DNA of 64,000 bases from Fusarium oxysporum f. sp. lycopersici 4287 (lineage: Eukaryota > Ascomycota > Sordariomycetes > Hypocreales > Nectriaceae), in NCBI RefSeq assembly GCF_000149955.1, contig NC_031000.1, forward strand, positions 124,001 through 188,000. The letters run 5' to 3'. Of the stretch, positions 47,120 through 58,128 are shown one piece after another. Position 1 is the first letter of the stretch. Every line of letters starts with the position of its first letter. Both the position numbers and the translations under genes were made by a program. The notes under the pieces were generated by a model. That model saw only the letters and a program-made list of their open reading frames with translations, made no database searches and was not told the origin of the DNA.

Positions 47120-49302
47120 CTAAATTGGCGTGTGATAGAAGTACCAACAGTCAGCATTGTTACAAATCGCTACATCACATACTTTGCAACCATACCTAGT
47201 CTTCTGGCACCCCTGATTTCCTGATATCGGCTCGAGATAGCCTCCTTTTTCCTTCCTTTTTTTAAAGGGTCGAGGCTGCCCTTGCCGGCAGCCCTTGCAA
47301 GCTAGGCAAGGCGAATAGCTGCCTCGGCGGACATGATTGATATCTCTTTGTAGGTGATTTTGCCGTGCTTCTATATCCTCGATGTCTTCTTCCTTCCCTG
47401 ACCGGCTTCTCTTCCTTGTGCCGCCTTCAGCAGCATACGTGTTGAAAATCGCGTTGCAGATGCATTCCTTCCAAGCTTGTAGCGTGCCGTAGGTCTTCCA
47501 ACGAGGGTGCCGGGTCTTCTTTTGTAAAATGAAGCTATTCGCAAGTGCGACTTCGAGGAGGAAGCTTTTAAGTAACGCCTGCCACGGACCACGGCGGAAT
47601 CGATGCTCATATGTTGTATAGGACCTTATCTGATCGCCGCGGTCCACGTGATTTATTTCATCGTTATACTGAGCAGCAACAGTAGGTATAGGGATCATTT
47701 TGAAGCTATTCCTGTTAAAAAGGCGCTGCAGCTGTTGTGCCTCTGCCTTCGTGCCTCTCTTAGCCGGCAGCTTCCTCTTTTTTAGTGTGTGCTCGTGAGG
47801 GGCGCCAGTGTGCACAGTTGAAATGAAGAGCACCACGCTGCTATCCTTCCAAGCGATTTGGATGACCTAGGGGGAATAAAAAGGGACGAATTAGTAAGGG
47901 AAATACAGCTAAAAGTCATCTATACCTGTTTATCTTCCGTCGGGATCAGTATGACCTCGTTATATCTCAAAGGCGTGCCATTAGGAGCTTTGCCGGTCTC
48001 TTTTATCTGCTTCATCTCGGTGCTAATGCCGCAGTTAGGGCGTGCCGTGCCTATGGCACCAAAGCCAAGCTGCCGAAGGAGGCGGAAGAGCTGCGGTGAT
48101 GAGAAGAGGTTATCTGTGAAGACGTGATATGTCTGAGGAAGCAGCCTTTTCACTCGGTGAACCACGATGCTCTGTGTATTACTGAGAGGGATCTTGGTCT
48201 GTAGCTTTCCCTTCTTGCCTACCGGCTTCGGCGTAGGTAGGTTAATAATAACAGTAGTATATGATGATGCCTTTACATGCCAAAGCCACCGCAGAAAGAA
48301 GCCCTGTTGGGCGATAACCTAGACTTTGAAGCCCACCGGTGTGGGCTTTCCCTTGACAAGCGTTGTCTCTTTTGATCTGCCTGTAAACGGCACCATACAC
48401 TCATCTACAGTCAGATTAGTCCCTGGAAGATAGAGCTCATTCGACACCTTCTGTATTCCTTTGAGCGGTACAGCCCTTCAGGAGGTCACTCGCCCCACTT
48501 TGCTTAGTCACAAGGTTAGTACGTGCGGGGTACCGGAAGTTCGTAAGATATTTGCCAAGTCTGTAAGGTAGCTCTTTGTAACAATCAAAACTGCTGGGAC
48601 TTTTACCATCATGCAAATTAGTATGTGGGGAGAAGTACCGTTAATTTTATTCATTTTGATTGGTTTTATACCCCTGTCGTGACCCCGCTGAAGGGCTGTA
48701 CCGCTCAAAGGGATAAGGTCAGACTACTCTTTAGCCGCTTGGAAGGTCTTTGGAAGATCCCCCTTATCCCTTACATCGACTTTGGTGTAGTTAAAAGTGC
48801 GAAAATACCGGCTGATTAGTTGAAACTTCTGTAAGGGCATAAACTTGATGATTGAGTGAAGAGGGCGTTGATCTCCTAGGCTAGGTGCCTTCTAATGGTC
48901 CTTTATTGAGATTTCCCTATGAATTCCTAGGTAAATAACGACTCCAAGCTATAGATAAGCTGTTGCAGAAGAGAGGCCTTCCTACTTAAGGATACGTGAG
49001 TGTTCAGAAACAGGGGTATTCCAGTTGTTAATAACGCTGTTTTCTTGGAGATAAGAGACCCAGCTGTTGGTGTATTTAATCCATAACTGTATAAGGGAAA
49101 TAGGTATAAAAAGCTGGAATAATTGAAGGGGTTCCTTGGGTAGAGGGTTGATCTTGAAATCACGATATTCTAGCTTGAAAGGTTGAAAATCCTGACCGCG
49201 GCCCTCTTCGGGCGGAAAATTAGGCACGCCGGTGGGGTCACTCAAAGGAGGGGTCTCAAAGCTGTGATCATCTAAGCTATCTTGTATCTTTGAAGAGCTC
49301 AT
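47120..49302 (-). pseudogene. piggyBac-type transposase with five Trp-to-TAG stops
   Basis: One frame runs from MSSSKIQDSLDDHSFETPPL (49302) through LTVDECMVPFTGRS, HVFTDNLFSSPQLFRLLRQL and AAQYNDEINHVDRGDQIRSY (the three catalytic Asp regions of DDE_Tnp_1_7) to a C-terminal Cys cluster ending CNNADCWYFYHTPI at 47120. It is broken by TAG codons after HSRILK, in TAYL-x-LG, in KDH-x-KAP, in KE-x-SD and in FKV-x-VI. At three of these Trp is seen in, or strongly expected from, element 2 (DYWRTS, DDWSNH, and TGA in FKV-x-VV). Fragment ORFs at 47120-47836 and 47920-48165 are pieces of this gene, and a small reading shift may separate them. A miniature element interrupts it at 48458-48711. Confidence 0.88.
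48458..48711. mobile_element. Miniature piggyBac element nested in the transposase gene
   Basis: Perfect 23-bp inverted repeats (beginning CCTTTGAGCGGTACAGCCC) at 48458-48480 and 48689-48711 enclose about 208 bp with no transposase. Its subterminal sequence copies both ends of the host element: AGGTCACTCGCCCCAC next to one repeat (as at 49430) and GGGTCACGAC with CCAATCAAAATGA next to the other (as at 47055-47090). So it is a deletion derivative of a related piggyBac. The transposase frame continues on both sides of it. Confidence 0.9.
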
Positions 49303-49476
49303 CGTTTTAATTACGACAAGCTAGGGGCTATTTGTGTGAGGTTTTTGATGAATTTGGTGGTGGAAAATCATTAAGCTGTCTGACGAGAACTTCATGTACC
49401 CCGCAGGTACTAGCGGAGTTAGTCAGCTAAGTGGGGCGAGTGACCTGTTGATGCCTTGTGCCACCCAAAGAGATAA

Positions 49477-50057
49477 GGCAATTACTACACCGGCGTGACA
49501 GAATGGCTACACTGGCGTCACTCTTACACAGGCGTCATTTTTACGGCTTCTGATTGGTCCATCCCTTTGCGTTAGTGCATTTAGATTCTGCCAACACCGC
49601 TCCTTGTACCTCTAGCTTAGCTCCCACCGCGACGATCGACGCGCCCGATGAAGCTCTTCACCAGCTAGCTACTACACTAATTATCTCTTTGCAGTGTGTA
49701 GTGTTGGAGAAGTGGCATGCAAGATGGTGTTATACAGGCAGCCACCTCAAGGGAAGATGTCCCACGATGATACCAAAATTGTCTGAACACATTATAGATC
49801 TCTTGCAGGATCAGCAGGTCTCGTATCTTGGCCTCTCCTCTTTAGATACTTTTGTTGTGATGTTCGCTTTAGAACTGGTTGACCCGATTGGTTCTTCATC
49901 AAAAGCGAGGACTTGTTAAGGGAGCTGCCTTCACCGCCTTTGCGCGGATGTACCTGTGGGTCGAAGAAAAAAAGAGCGAATCAGAGGCCATAAAAGCGAC
50001 GCCTGTGTAAGAGTGACGCCGGTGTAGCCATTCTGTCACGCCGGTGTAGTAATTGCC
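49477..50057. mobile_element. Miniature MULE-like element with about 79-bp inverted repeats
   Basis: Inverted repeats start GGCAATTACTACACCGGCGT at 49477 and 50057 and match over 59 of the first 60 bases, then more loosely to base 79, ending CTGATT. Each repeat holds three ACACxGGCGT(G/C)A subrepeats. The length, the GGCAATT start, the three subrepeats and the CTGATT end are those of the MULE at 43037-46678, though the rest differs. It abuts the end of piggyBac 1, 4 bp away. Inside is a 121-codon ORF (49554-49919) of unknown nature. Confidence 0.9.
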
Positions 50058-50279
50058 ATTTATAAATGCGGCATGACGCCCTGTTATTACCAGGCCCATG
50101 CATCTTAATAACTTTCTTGACAAATTTAGATAATTCTGCTACAATGTTGAGTGTTTCGGCTTTCTTCCACAACGTCCTCAACTATTTACTTTCATGGGTA
50201 CATCCAGTATGATAATCTCATTGAATAGAATAAGAGCATTATAGTTAGCTGCTAATCCCGTAATAGAATGCCCACTGGG

Positions 50280-51419
50280 GATGGTTGTCTTGCAATCGCA
50301 AAGTGAGTTGTCCGTGATCTCCTATCTTGCACACTTTCTTACATACTGTCGCAGACTGGGCAACTCGAGCGGGAGATAATCCCGCTCGGCAAGAAGCTCA
50401 AGCTCCTCTTCCTGTTCAACCATATCACTGAATGGATCGATACGACACACGCCATGCGACTTTATATGCACAATAAGTCCCTAGAAAAGGGTATGTCTTG
50501 GGGTCAGGGCTGCACGTGGAAGTTATTAACACGGGAATAGGTAAGAAAGAGGCATCTCCAGCATCCAAGGAGCAAATTAGCAAATTCGTTGATTATTATG
50601 GTATCAACATGGATGACTTTGACCCTTCGGATATTAATGAGTATAACACATTCGAAGACTTCTTCGCCCGAGCGCATAAAGCCGGCTCAAGGCCGATCCA
50701 CCGGCCTGATGATGCATTAACCGCGGTCGTTGTCGCCGATTCAAGAGTTGTCACGTACGAATCAGTTGCAGAAACAAAGAAGATTTGGATTAAAGGCCAT
50801 GATTTTAACATTACCAATCTCGTCATGGACACACAACTCGGTTCAAAGTACGAAAACGCAGCCGTTGCCAGCTTTCGTCTATCACCACAAGACTATCATC
50901 GATACCACTCACCTGTGACCGGCAAAATCAAATTATTTCGGAGTATTCCCGGCGACTATTATCAAGTCGATCCTGTTGCTTTACAGAGTCAAGTAGATAT
51001 CTTAACGAGAAATAGAAGGGCGTATGTCATCATCGAGACGGCTGAATTTGGCGATGTCTTGTTTGTCGCCATCGGAGCAACGAATGTGGGATCAGCCGTG
51101 TAAGTGCAATTATGCTCCCGAGGCATGTATAGTTCGAATTCTGACCATATGCAGCATACACGAGCAATTTCAGAAAAGTGGCGTACAGGTCAATAAGGGT
51201 GATGAGCTGGGACATTTTCAGTTTGGCGGCTCTTCCATTATTGTCGCATTCCAGATGGAGAGGATTAAATTTGACAACGATCTGTTGCAGTTAAGCAAGC
51301 GGCGTATTCAAGTCTCGGTCGAGGTTGGTATGAGCTTGGGTCGTGCAACCCGTTCAACCCGGCGAGGCGAGATGTCTCCCGCACCTACGTATGCTGAAGT
51401 TGCAGATCCAAATGCTTAA
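50280..51419 (+). pseudogene. Phosphatidylserine decarboxylase, PSD2-type, 5'-truncated
   Basis: Exons 50355-50490, 50541-51099 and 51155-51419, joined by introns of 50 and 55 nt, encode the catalytic part of a PSD2-like enzyme: TGQLEREIIPLGKKLKLLFL, TFEDFFARAHKAGSRPIHRP, SFRLSPQDYHRYHSPVTG, DYYQVDPVALQSQVDILTRN and the self-cleavage region FQFGGSSIIVAF. Such enzymes make phosphatidylethanolamine from phosphatidylserine in Golgi/endosomal membranes. An upstream exon ending GWLSCNRK|TGQ seems present at about 50280-50301 with a GTGAGT donor, but it meets a stop (TAG) and has no ATG, and the N-terminal C2 domains of this family are absent. The neighbouring miniature element ends 220 bp upstream. 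I call it a truncated copy; expression from an unseen start cannot be excluded. Confidence 0.8.
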
Positions 51420-51639
51420 ATCAATCTTATCTTCAGGATGTCCACCAATTGATATAAGTTGCATGCATGGGATTGAGGGGCCGATCGGAGCGAACAAATA
51501 GTATATTAAGGAGAAAAGAAATTTATTCAGGGTAAACCCATTCAGTTACTCAACAACCACAATGCCAATACCACCTGAGGACATCGATCCGAGTCCACTA
51601 TCGTCCCGCAAGTAAACGCCTAGCCAGGTCCCTCATCCG

Positions 51640-53100
51640 GCAAAGCTACCGTGCGTTGGGACGCGACAAACGGCGTCTCCTTCGACACGAAGAAGACCGA
51701 TGTCATGCACTTCTCTCGCAGTAAACTGAGGACCACCCCGCCGGTATGTCACGGTGACGTCGAGAAACATCCCGAGTCGGCTCTGCGCTGGCTTGATAGT
51801 AGGCTATCGTTCCGAATCCATGTAGAGAAGTGGGCGGCGAAAGCGAAGGCAGTGGCCTACCACCTGCGAGTACTAAGCGATACGAAACACGGTCCGCTGC
51901 CGGGTGCTGTCCGAAACGCCGTCAGGGGTGTCAGTCGAGCCAGTCCTGCTCTACGGTTCCGAAGCGTGGTACCAGGGCATGACAAGGCCACGATGAAGCC
52001 AGCCTATCAGAAACCCGCCATCGAGCAACCAGCATCTCATACAGAGAATGAACAAGGCCTTGAACCAGTCCATGAGAGCTATACTGCCCCTCTGGAAGAC
52101 GACATCCACCGCCCCCTCCACCGGGAAAGTGGGATACTGCCAGTTACCCAGGTCCTCGAAGCGCGGCGACTCAGGTTTCCCGTAGGACTCAAGTCGCTTG
52201 ACGAGAGCCATCCTGTTGCGAGTCGAACGCTACCACCCAGTCAGTCCACTTACCACGATCTCATCAAACGAAGATACCAAATACAGAAAGAAAGCAGCTT
52301 CAGAACACGTCTTCGACGGATCAGGTCGCCTCGGACCAACTGAGGTCTTCGATGTCAAAGCTAGAGGAGCATTAGAAGGCCTAAAGGCCGCCCGCTTCTC
52401 CTTCAACCTTCTAGCTTATTGTCAGAGCCCGCTCACTGCCTAGACAACCTCGCGGTCGCTACATGCCTGCGAAGTACACCATCTGACTCGTCTCAAGACG
52501 TCTTTCTTGAGTTTCAGGCTTTAACAGCATCGCATGGAGCCACACAGGTACGCTGGGTGCTAGGACACACCGACATCCCAGGCAACGAACAGGCCGATAA
52601 ACTGGCCAAAGCAGCGTCATCAGCCCCCGGGCCAGAAGGGGCTCAGCCAACACTAACATACTTGCGAAGGATCGCAAGACGGAAACCGAAAGAAGCATTC
52701 GTGACGTGGTGGTCCACCTCTGCCCCTGAGCAGTACAAGAGACTCAATCTCAAGGCGACCACAGGCTGCCCGCCGGAATGAGAGATTTGGCGAACAGCCA
52801 TGCACCAACTTCTGGCAGCGAGATCCCTCCACGGTTATTTCGCCGCATATCACGAGAGATTCGACCATGGCGATGCACGCCTGGTCTGTTCATGTAACCG
52901 ACGCAAAGCACCGGATCATATCTTCTATTGCCGAAAGGTGCCGCCGCGTCATCGGATTCGGCTCGCCCCTCACTGAATGCAGCCGTCAACCTAGCAATAG
53001 GAAAATACTTCGACAGGTTCGTCGAGCTGTCCAAGATAAGCGCCTTCTTCGACAAGATCTCCCCCGCCACTAGACGAGATCAGCTCAGGACGCACTCGCA
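51640..53100 (+). mobile_element. Tad-type LINE, 3' half (RT end, RNase H, C-terminus)
   Basis: Broken frames give the region after the RT core (FDTKKTDVMHFSRSKLRTTP, RIHVEKWAAKAKAVAYHLR), an RNase H end (VRWVLGHTDIPGNEQADKLA) and the Cys/His tail (LVCSCNRRKAPDHIFYCRKV region, about 52890-52940) to about 53095. The 5' portion, endonuclease and RT active site are missing. The preceding 51420-51640 has no gene. Confidence 0.8.
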
Positions 53101-53515
53101 CCTCTCCTCCTCTCCTCCTTTCCTTCCCCTCCATACTGTTTTCTTTTGTCTGATCTTCTTACTATTTCAAGGCTAAGCTAGATGAGGGGCGCTGACACAC
53201 CCTTTATATTGCCGTAACCACTCGAGGGCAGTCCCGAGCTGCCGCGCCCACAGGCCCATCACAGCCTCTCTGACAACAGGCTTGCCTTGCAGCTGCTGTT
53301 CCCAGCCGCGCCTGGTCCTCCCGCTGACGGGCAACAGGCTCGATACGATGCGCCGTTTGTACCAATGATATGCTGGATAGTGTGATCTGTTGACGCTTTT
53401 GCAGAAACTGCATTTCGATGGGGAAGTCTAATTTCGCGTCGCGAATGACTAATCCTGCCAAAGCCAATAGCATTTTGTAATTAGTGCGTAGATAGACTGC
53501 CTTAGCTCAGCACGT
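53100..53515. other. Short spacer between two LINE fragments
   Basis: A 90-codon minus-strand ORF (53204-53473) has no recognisable domain. Nothing else seen. Confidence 0.4.
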
Positions 53516-55660
53516 TCTTTGCCAGGTTGGACTCCCACCAGGATCGCCTTTGTCACCGTTGCTGTTCCTGTTCTTTAATGCAGATCTCGTTCAGCATAGA
53601 ATCGCCTTAAAAAGCGGGTCAATCGTGTTAATCGACGATTACTCGGCCTGGGTGACGGCCCCGACAGCAGAAGCAAACCGAGCAGGCATTCAGGCCGTCA
53701 TCGATAGAGCACTGGAGTGGGAGAGACGAAGCGGAGCGACGTTTGAGGAGGATAAGACGGTCATCATCCACTTCACGCGCCGTCCCGAACGCACTGATGA
53801 AAGCCCGTATACGACCAAGGCCAAACAATCATTCCGAAGAAAAGTGGCAAGATCCAGAGACTGGTGATGGATTCGGAGTTGCAGTATGAGGAACACATGA
53901 AGGAAGCAGCTACACGGGGCCTCTGAGCGGCCATGTGCCTACGAAGGCTGAATATGTTGACGCCGCGGACGGCGAGACAGTTGTTTTTAGCAACGGTGGC
54001 CCCGACAATGGACTATGCTTCGAATGTATAGCCCCACAGACGCGGGTGGATGGAGACCAGGTGACGGAACGAAGCACAGAAGATAGGAGCGCAAGCCATC
54101 ACAGGAACCTTCAAGACAGTGTCAAGGGCTTTGGCAAAAGCTGAAGCTGACATCCTACCCATCGGTAAACCCACTCGCAGGTTGCTATACGGCTCTACGT
54201 CAATATGCAAACGCTAACGGAGACACATCCGCTTGCGGCACTCAGGGTGAGGGAGACACAGAGGTATCTGTCGCCATTGACGAAGTTAGCACTCACCCAC
54301 CATGGCGCAGTAGAACGGATGGAAACAATCGAGCCGTATGCACTACCACCGTGGCATAGGAAAATGATGGTGGAGTATGACTCAGGCAAGGACGCAGTGG
54401 CAGACGCAGGCATAAACGACGACACGGCCGATGCCACAAGCGCGAGACAAGTGCTCATTGCGACAAGCGCATCAGCGAGAAACGGCATAGTAGGTATGGG
54501 CGGCGTCGTGCGCAACGCCGCCGGCGCAGGAACGCACGATGGTGTCATAGCAAAGTATTCCATCACTCTTGCTCGAAGAGACCAACAGAACGCATACACG
54601 GCCCAGCTGGGAGCGGTGGCAGTGGTCCTCAGGTGCATGCCTTACGGACTCTGACATCGAGATATGATCGTTGTAACACGAAATCGGTCGGCACTACAAG
54701 CGATCGCGATATCTCGACAGCAGTCAGGGCAAGGCACCATCCGGGAGATCTACAAACATGCCAAACGACTTGAGAAGGGTGGTAACACCATTAAGATGCA
54801 CTAAGTATCGTCCACAAACGAGTCTTTCACACGGGGAGCAAGAGCGAAGACAGAAGCAAGAGAGGCAATAGATAGCGGATGCAGAGCAACGAAACCGCCG
54901 TACCAGGGCCGATCGACCCGACTGAGAGTACTACTAGCACAGCGCAGACGGCGCATGGTGCTACCAGAGAGCGTAGGCGGCTATTCGAAGCGGCTCGACA
55001 AGGCGCTGCCCGGCAAACACACGGGCATGCTATATGACGCCCTGAAGAGACACGAATCTGACATCCTGGTGCAACTACGAACGGGAATGGCACGAGTCAA
55101 CAGGTATCTGCGCAGGACAGGCGCAGCGGAGACAGACACATGGGATTGCGGCCAGGAAGAAGAAACAGTGGACCATTTCCTCTTCCGATGTCCACGGTGG
55201 GACGAGCAACGAGAATACATGCGAAATGTCGACCGGGAAATAATGAGCAATCTATCGTTCTTCCTGGGAGGAGGCCGAACCTGGCAGCAGTGCGAGCAGC
55301 GATCAAGTTTGCGATAAGCACAGGCCGTTTGGATGCTACACAGACATGAAAAACATGCAAGATATACTAACAAACCAAACGATATAATACAGCAGGAACT
55401 AATATAGTACAGCCTCTGGTAGACAGGCCAGGCTTCAGCCACTGAAAATGGGACACTGAGCACCTGGAGAAATTGGCTTTCAAGCAGGCCTGTCGCAGGG
55501 ACAAGCGAGGCTGGGAAATGTGGCGAGGAATAGGGATTGGTAAGGTTTGAGGGTCTCAGGGCCAGAAGTCTGAAAAGAATGTAACGATATTTAACGTCGT
55601 GGGTCCTATGAGGCGTATCCTCCCGGGCGGAATAAATTCATTCATTCATTCATTCCTGGC
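53515..55660 (+). mobile_element. Tad-type LINE from RT active site to 3' tail
   Basis: Starts inside the RT, with a QVGLPPGSPLSP-like region and the active-site segment LIDDYSAWVTAPTAEANRAG (about 53625-53690). It continues through RNase H-like sequence and the end block LRTGMARVNRYLR...CGQEEETVDHFLFRCPRW (about 55070-55200). A 3' UTR ends TCCTCCCGGGCGGAATAAA and a tail of ATTC repeats (about 55632-55655). Frames are broken repeatedly, so it is inactive. It is 5'-truncated, as is common for LINEs. Confidence 0.82.
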
Positions 55661-55779
55661 TTTTGTTTGTTCCAGAGTGGGTCATCTGAGAGGCAGACGT
55701 CCGTGTTTGATTCGTGGAGACGAACACCCTGCGGGACATGATGGGCTGGGTCGTCACCCACATAGAGAGAGATATAGAT

Positions 55780-55870
55780 AGATAGAGTTTATTACGCCCG
55801 GGAGAACGAATCTCTGTCACGAGCTCTGATTCTCTGATGCGTCTCATTGGATGTGTGTATGTTCTTGGTT
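55780..55870 (-). repeat. LINE 3' end in opposite orientation
   Basis: Reverse-strand sequence CTCCCGGGCGTAATAAACTC followed by TCTA repeats parallels the 3' end at about 55620-55650 (CTCCCGGGCGGAATAAATTC). The two tails therefore lie tail to tail about 130 bp apart. Confidence 0.6.
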
Positions 55871-55874
55871 TGAG

Positions 55875-56985
55875 TTGCTTCCCCGCTCTAAGTCCCATAT
55901 ACATCTTTATACTGGGGTCTGACTGGAGTATCAGTGCTATAACGATCGCACGTCCCATTATGTAAAATACACAATGTGACAACATCACCACATTCTGGTC
56001 CACACTTTGATACACCCACCCCATCGTATTTGTGCGTATCTAACAGGTTCTTACCCTACCTTTCCCTGTCATTTTACTTTCTTAGCAAGCAGATGTTAAG
56101 AAAGCGGGAGGCTTAGCATAGTCGAGGGGATGCTCTTGTTCCACTCATGTTCTCGTTGGGGCAGAGACCAAGATTTAGAGAGTAAAAGTAATGAAGAGAA
56201 ACTCACCAAGATAGCCATAATGGCTGCCTCCCCATATTTATCGCCGCCGGAACCCAAGTTCTCAAAATAGAGAATAATCGACCAGTAGCCGATACTTTGT
56301 ATGTCCCTAATTTTAAGTTTTAGGGCTCAAACCTCCCCCATCCACTTGTTCATTGCCCATCCCGGCCCCGCGCAATAAAACTCCTCGTGGCGACCCCAAA
56401 CACATCTTCGTCATCGTGGAATTACAAGCAACGTCCCTGTGTTGCGTTGCACACAGACGCTTTTCCAACTGAATTTGACCTTATAAAGCTTCGGTCGTGA
56501 ATGGGGCACTAGCATGTGCTTCATCAACCTGGGCACGATCATCTGTCAGGTATGCGGGCAGCGCGTAGGCGAACAGCCCGTGGGGATGGTAGCCTGCGCT
56601 ACCATATGTGGCAAGTTCGTGACGAAGGTGACGAACGAGGTGGTTTCGGGCGAGTGCGGTGTTTGTCGCGACGCAAGGGAGAAGAGCACTGATCTGGCGC
56701 GGAAAGTGACCCAGGCGTCCAAGAAATAATAGAGAGGAAGGCGCGGCGGCGGTGTTTGTGACGCTGATGATGAGGGTCATACGGCAGCTTGGGTTCAATT
56801 CAGAGGAGTAAAGAAGACAGCAGACATGAAAAATGACAATGATGACGAGTCGGTTAGTTTATTGGTTCTCGGAGTTGGTCATGGCTGACGTCTCGCGACG
56901 TTTAGATTTTTATCTATCATGGCTTGAGAGAGGGCCCTACACCTCTCGAAGCATGGTACTTCGTTTATGGACTTGGTCCAAAAGA
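55875..56985. other. Intergenic; no supported gene
   Basis: ORFs at 56481-56798 and 56514-56729 lack recognisable domains. Confidence 0.4.
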
Positions 56986-56994
56986 TCCATTTAT

Positions 56995-57040
56995 CTCTTT
57001 AGGTGGCACAAAACTGCAGCAGGTCACTCGCCCCGGCAAG
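56995..57040. repeat. Solo piggyBac-type end
   Basis: CTCTTTAGGTGGCACAAAAC followed by AGGTCACTCGCCCC matches the ends of piggyBac 1 (CTCTTTGGGTGGCACAAGGC, AGGTCACTCGCCCCAC at 49430-49472). No transposase is attached. Confidence 0.8.
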
Positions 57041-57058
57041 TCATATACGTGTTGTCAA

Positions 57059-57818
57059 CAGGGTTCAAATCCATACCACGAAATCCACATATGGATCCAT
57101 AATGTGGATCCATATCCATTCCATTCCATTCCACGTGGGCTTCAGCATTTCCATATCCACGCCACGAAGCCCCTTTCCACATGTTCCACATGTGGAAATC
57201 GTGGAATATTTTAGGTGGGGTTCGAAAATACCTTGATTTCCTTGTGAAATCCCGCATATCCTAAGTACTTTCTATCACCCACAACAACACAACATCGATT
57301 TGCCACCCCATTTTCCTCCGTACACAATGAGTCCATTCTGGGGGCTTCACTGTTACTCGCGTTACTACCCCAAATCGAAATGGCCACTCCCCATCCTACC
57401 AAGTCAACCACATCCGTTCCAGAACGAACAGAAGAGGACAATCAACGGCTCTTTCAGCTCTACAAAAGCTGGATCTTGACGGAGAGAGACGGCAAGGCGC
57501 GTCTATAGGTATATCGGTTCGGCTACGAATATCCAGCATAACAAGAAACAGGAACGTCGGTGGGTGTGTTGCCTTTGCGTCAAGCAACGGCGGATTTTAA
57601 TGGACCAATGACAAAAACATTGACGTCACCGAGGGCGGGCGGGACCCATTAATTACCATTGTTGGACGAAGTAGGTTTCCATTCCACGAATTCCACAATA
57701 TGGATCCATTTCCATAATGGATCCATTTCCACCCATTCCACATCGAAATTATTAGTCAGCATCCATATCCACGCCATATTCACAAATGTGTCGTGGAGTG
57801 TCGTGGATTTGAACCCTG
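57059..57818. mobile_element. Miniature non-autonomous hAT element
   Basis: Inverted 15-bp ends CAGGGTTCAAATCCA at 57059-57073 and 57804-57818 are of the CAGGG type typical of hAT. The flanks carry CGTGTTG at 57048-57054 and again at 57819-57825, close to an 8-bp target duplication with slight decay. The subterminal zones are packed with short CCACGA and TGGATCCAT motifs in both orientations, as expected of transposase binding sites. No transposase inside. The short ORFs in it show no domain. Confidence 0.85.
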
Positions 57819-57838
57819 CGTGTTGAGACGGTACGACG

Positions 57839-57917
57839 AAGATGGTCCGATCTGCTGGTGGCTAGGATGTGGATACTATGTAAGGAGCTGTGCTCCTCTC
57901 GGACATATATAACTTAG
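57839..57917 (+). repeat. Short dispersed repeat, copy 2 (copy 1 at 15999)
   Basis: Shares about 78 bp with 15999-16076, including AAGATGGTCCGATCT and a GGAGC...GCTCC hairpin. The miniature hAT element sits just upstream, apparently inside a larger repeat that includes this segment. Confidence 0.65.
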
Positions 57918-58128
57918 AAGAACAACACAATCAACCCATTTTTGTTTTATCAGTCGCCAAGGCCGCCTCCAACTACTTTCTGTGTGCAGCCCACTCGGCA
58001 ACTTTCATCCTCGCTTTCAAGGAAAATGGAAACGACATAAGCCGTACGATTAAGCTGACCATCAGCATCTAATTCGAGGTCACCACCCTTTCCTTATGAT
58101 TCCTTCCTAAGTTCAAAACTGTCCGTTC

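Larger units (their letters stand above)
47029..49472 (-). mobile_element. piggyBac-like element 1, complete ends, RIP-damaged
   Basis: A 24-bp perfect terminal repeat (beginning CTCTTTGGGTGGCACAAGGC) lies at 47029-47052 and inverted at 49449-49472, with TTAT and ATAA outside. Subterminal AGGTCAC motifs follow at both ends. The body holds one transposase gene and a nested miniature element at 48458-48711. Total 2444 bp. Confidence 0.92.

Noticed and set aside
49484..50057. A CRISPR-like array, suggested by the repeated ACACxGGCGT units
   Set aside because: Only three units per side, arranged as inverted terminal repeats of one element in a eukaryotic genome.
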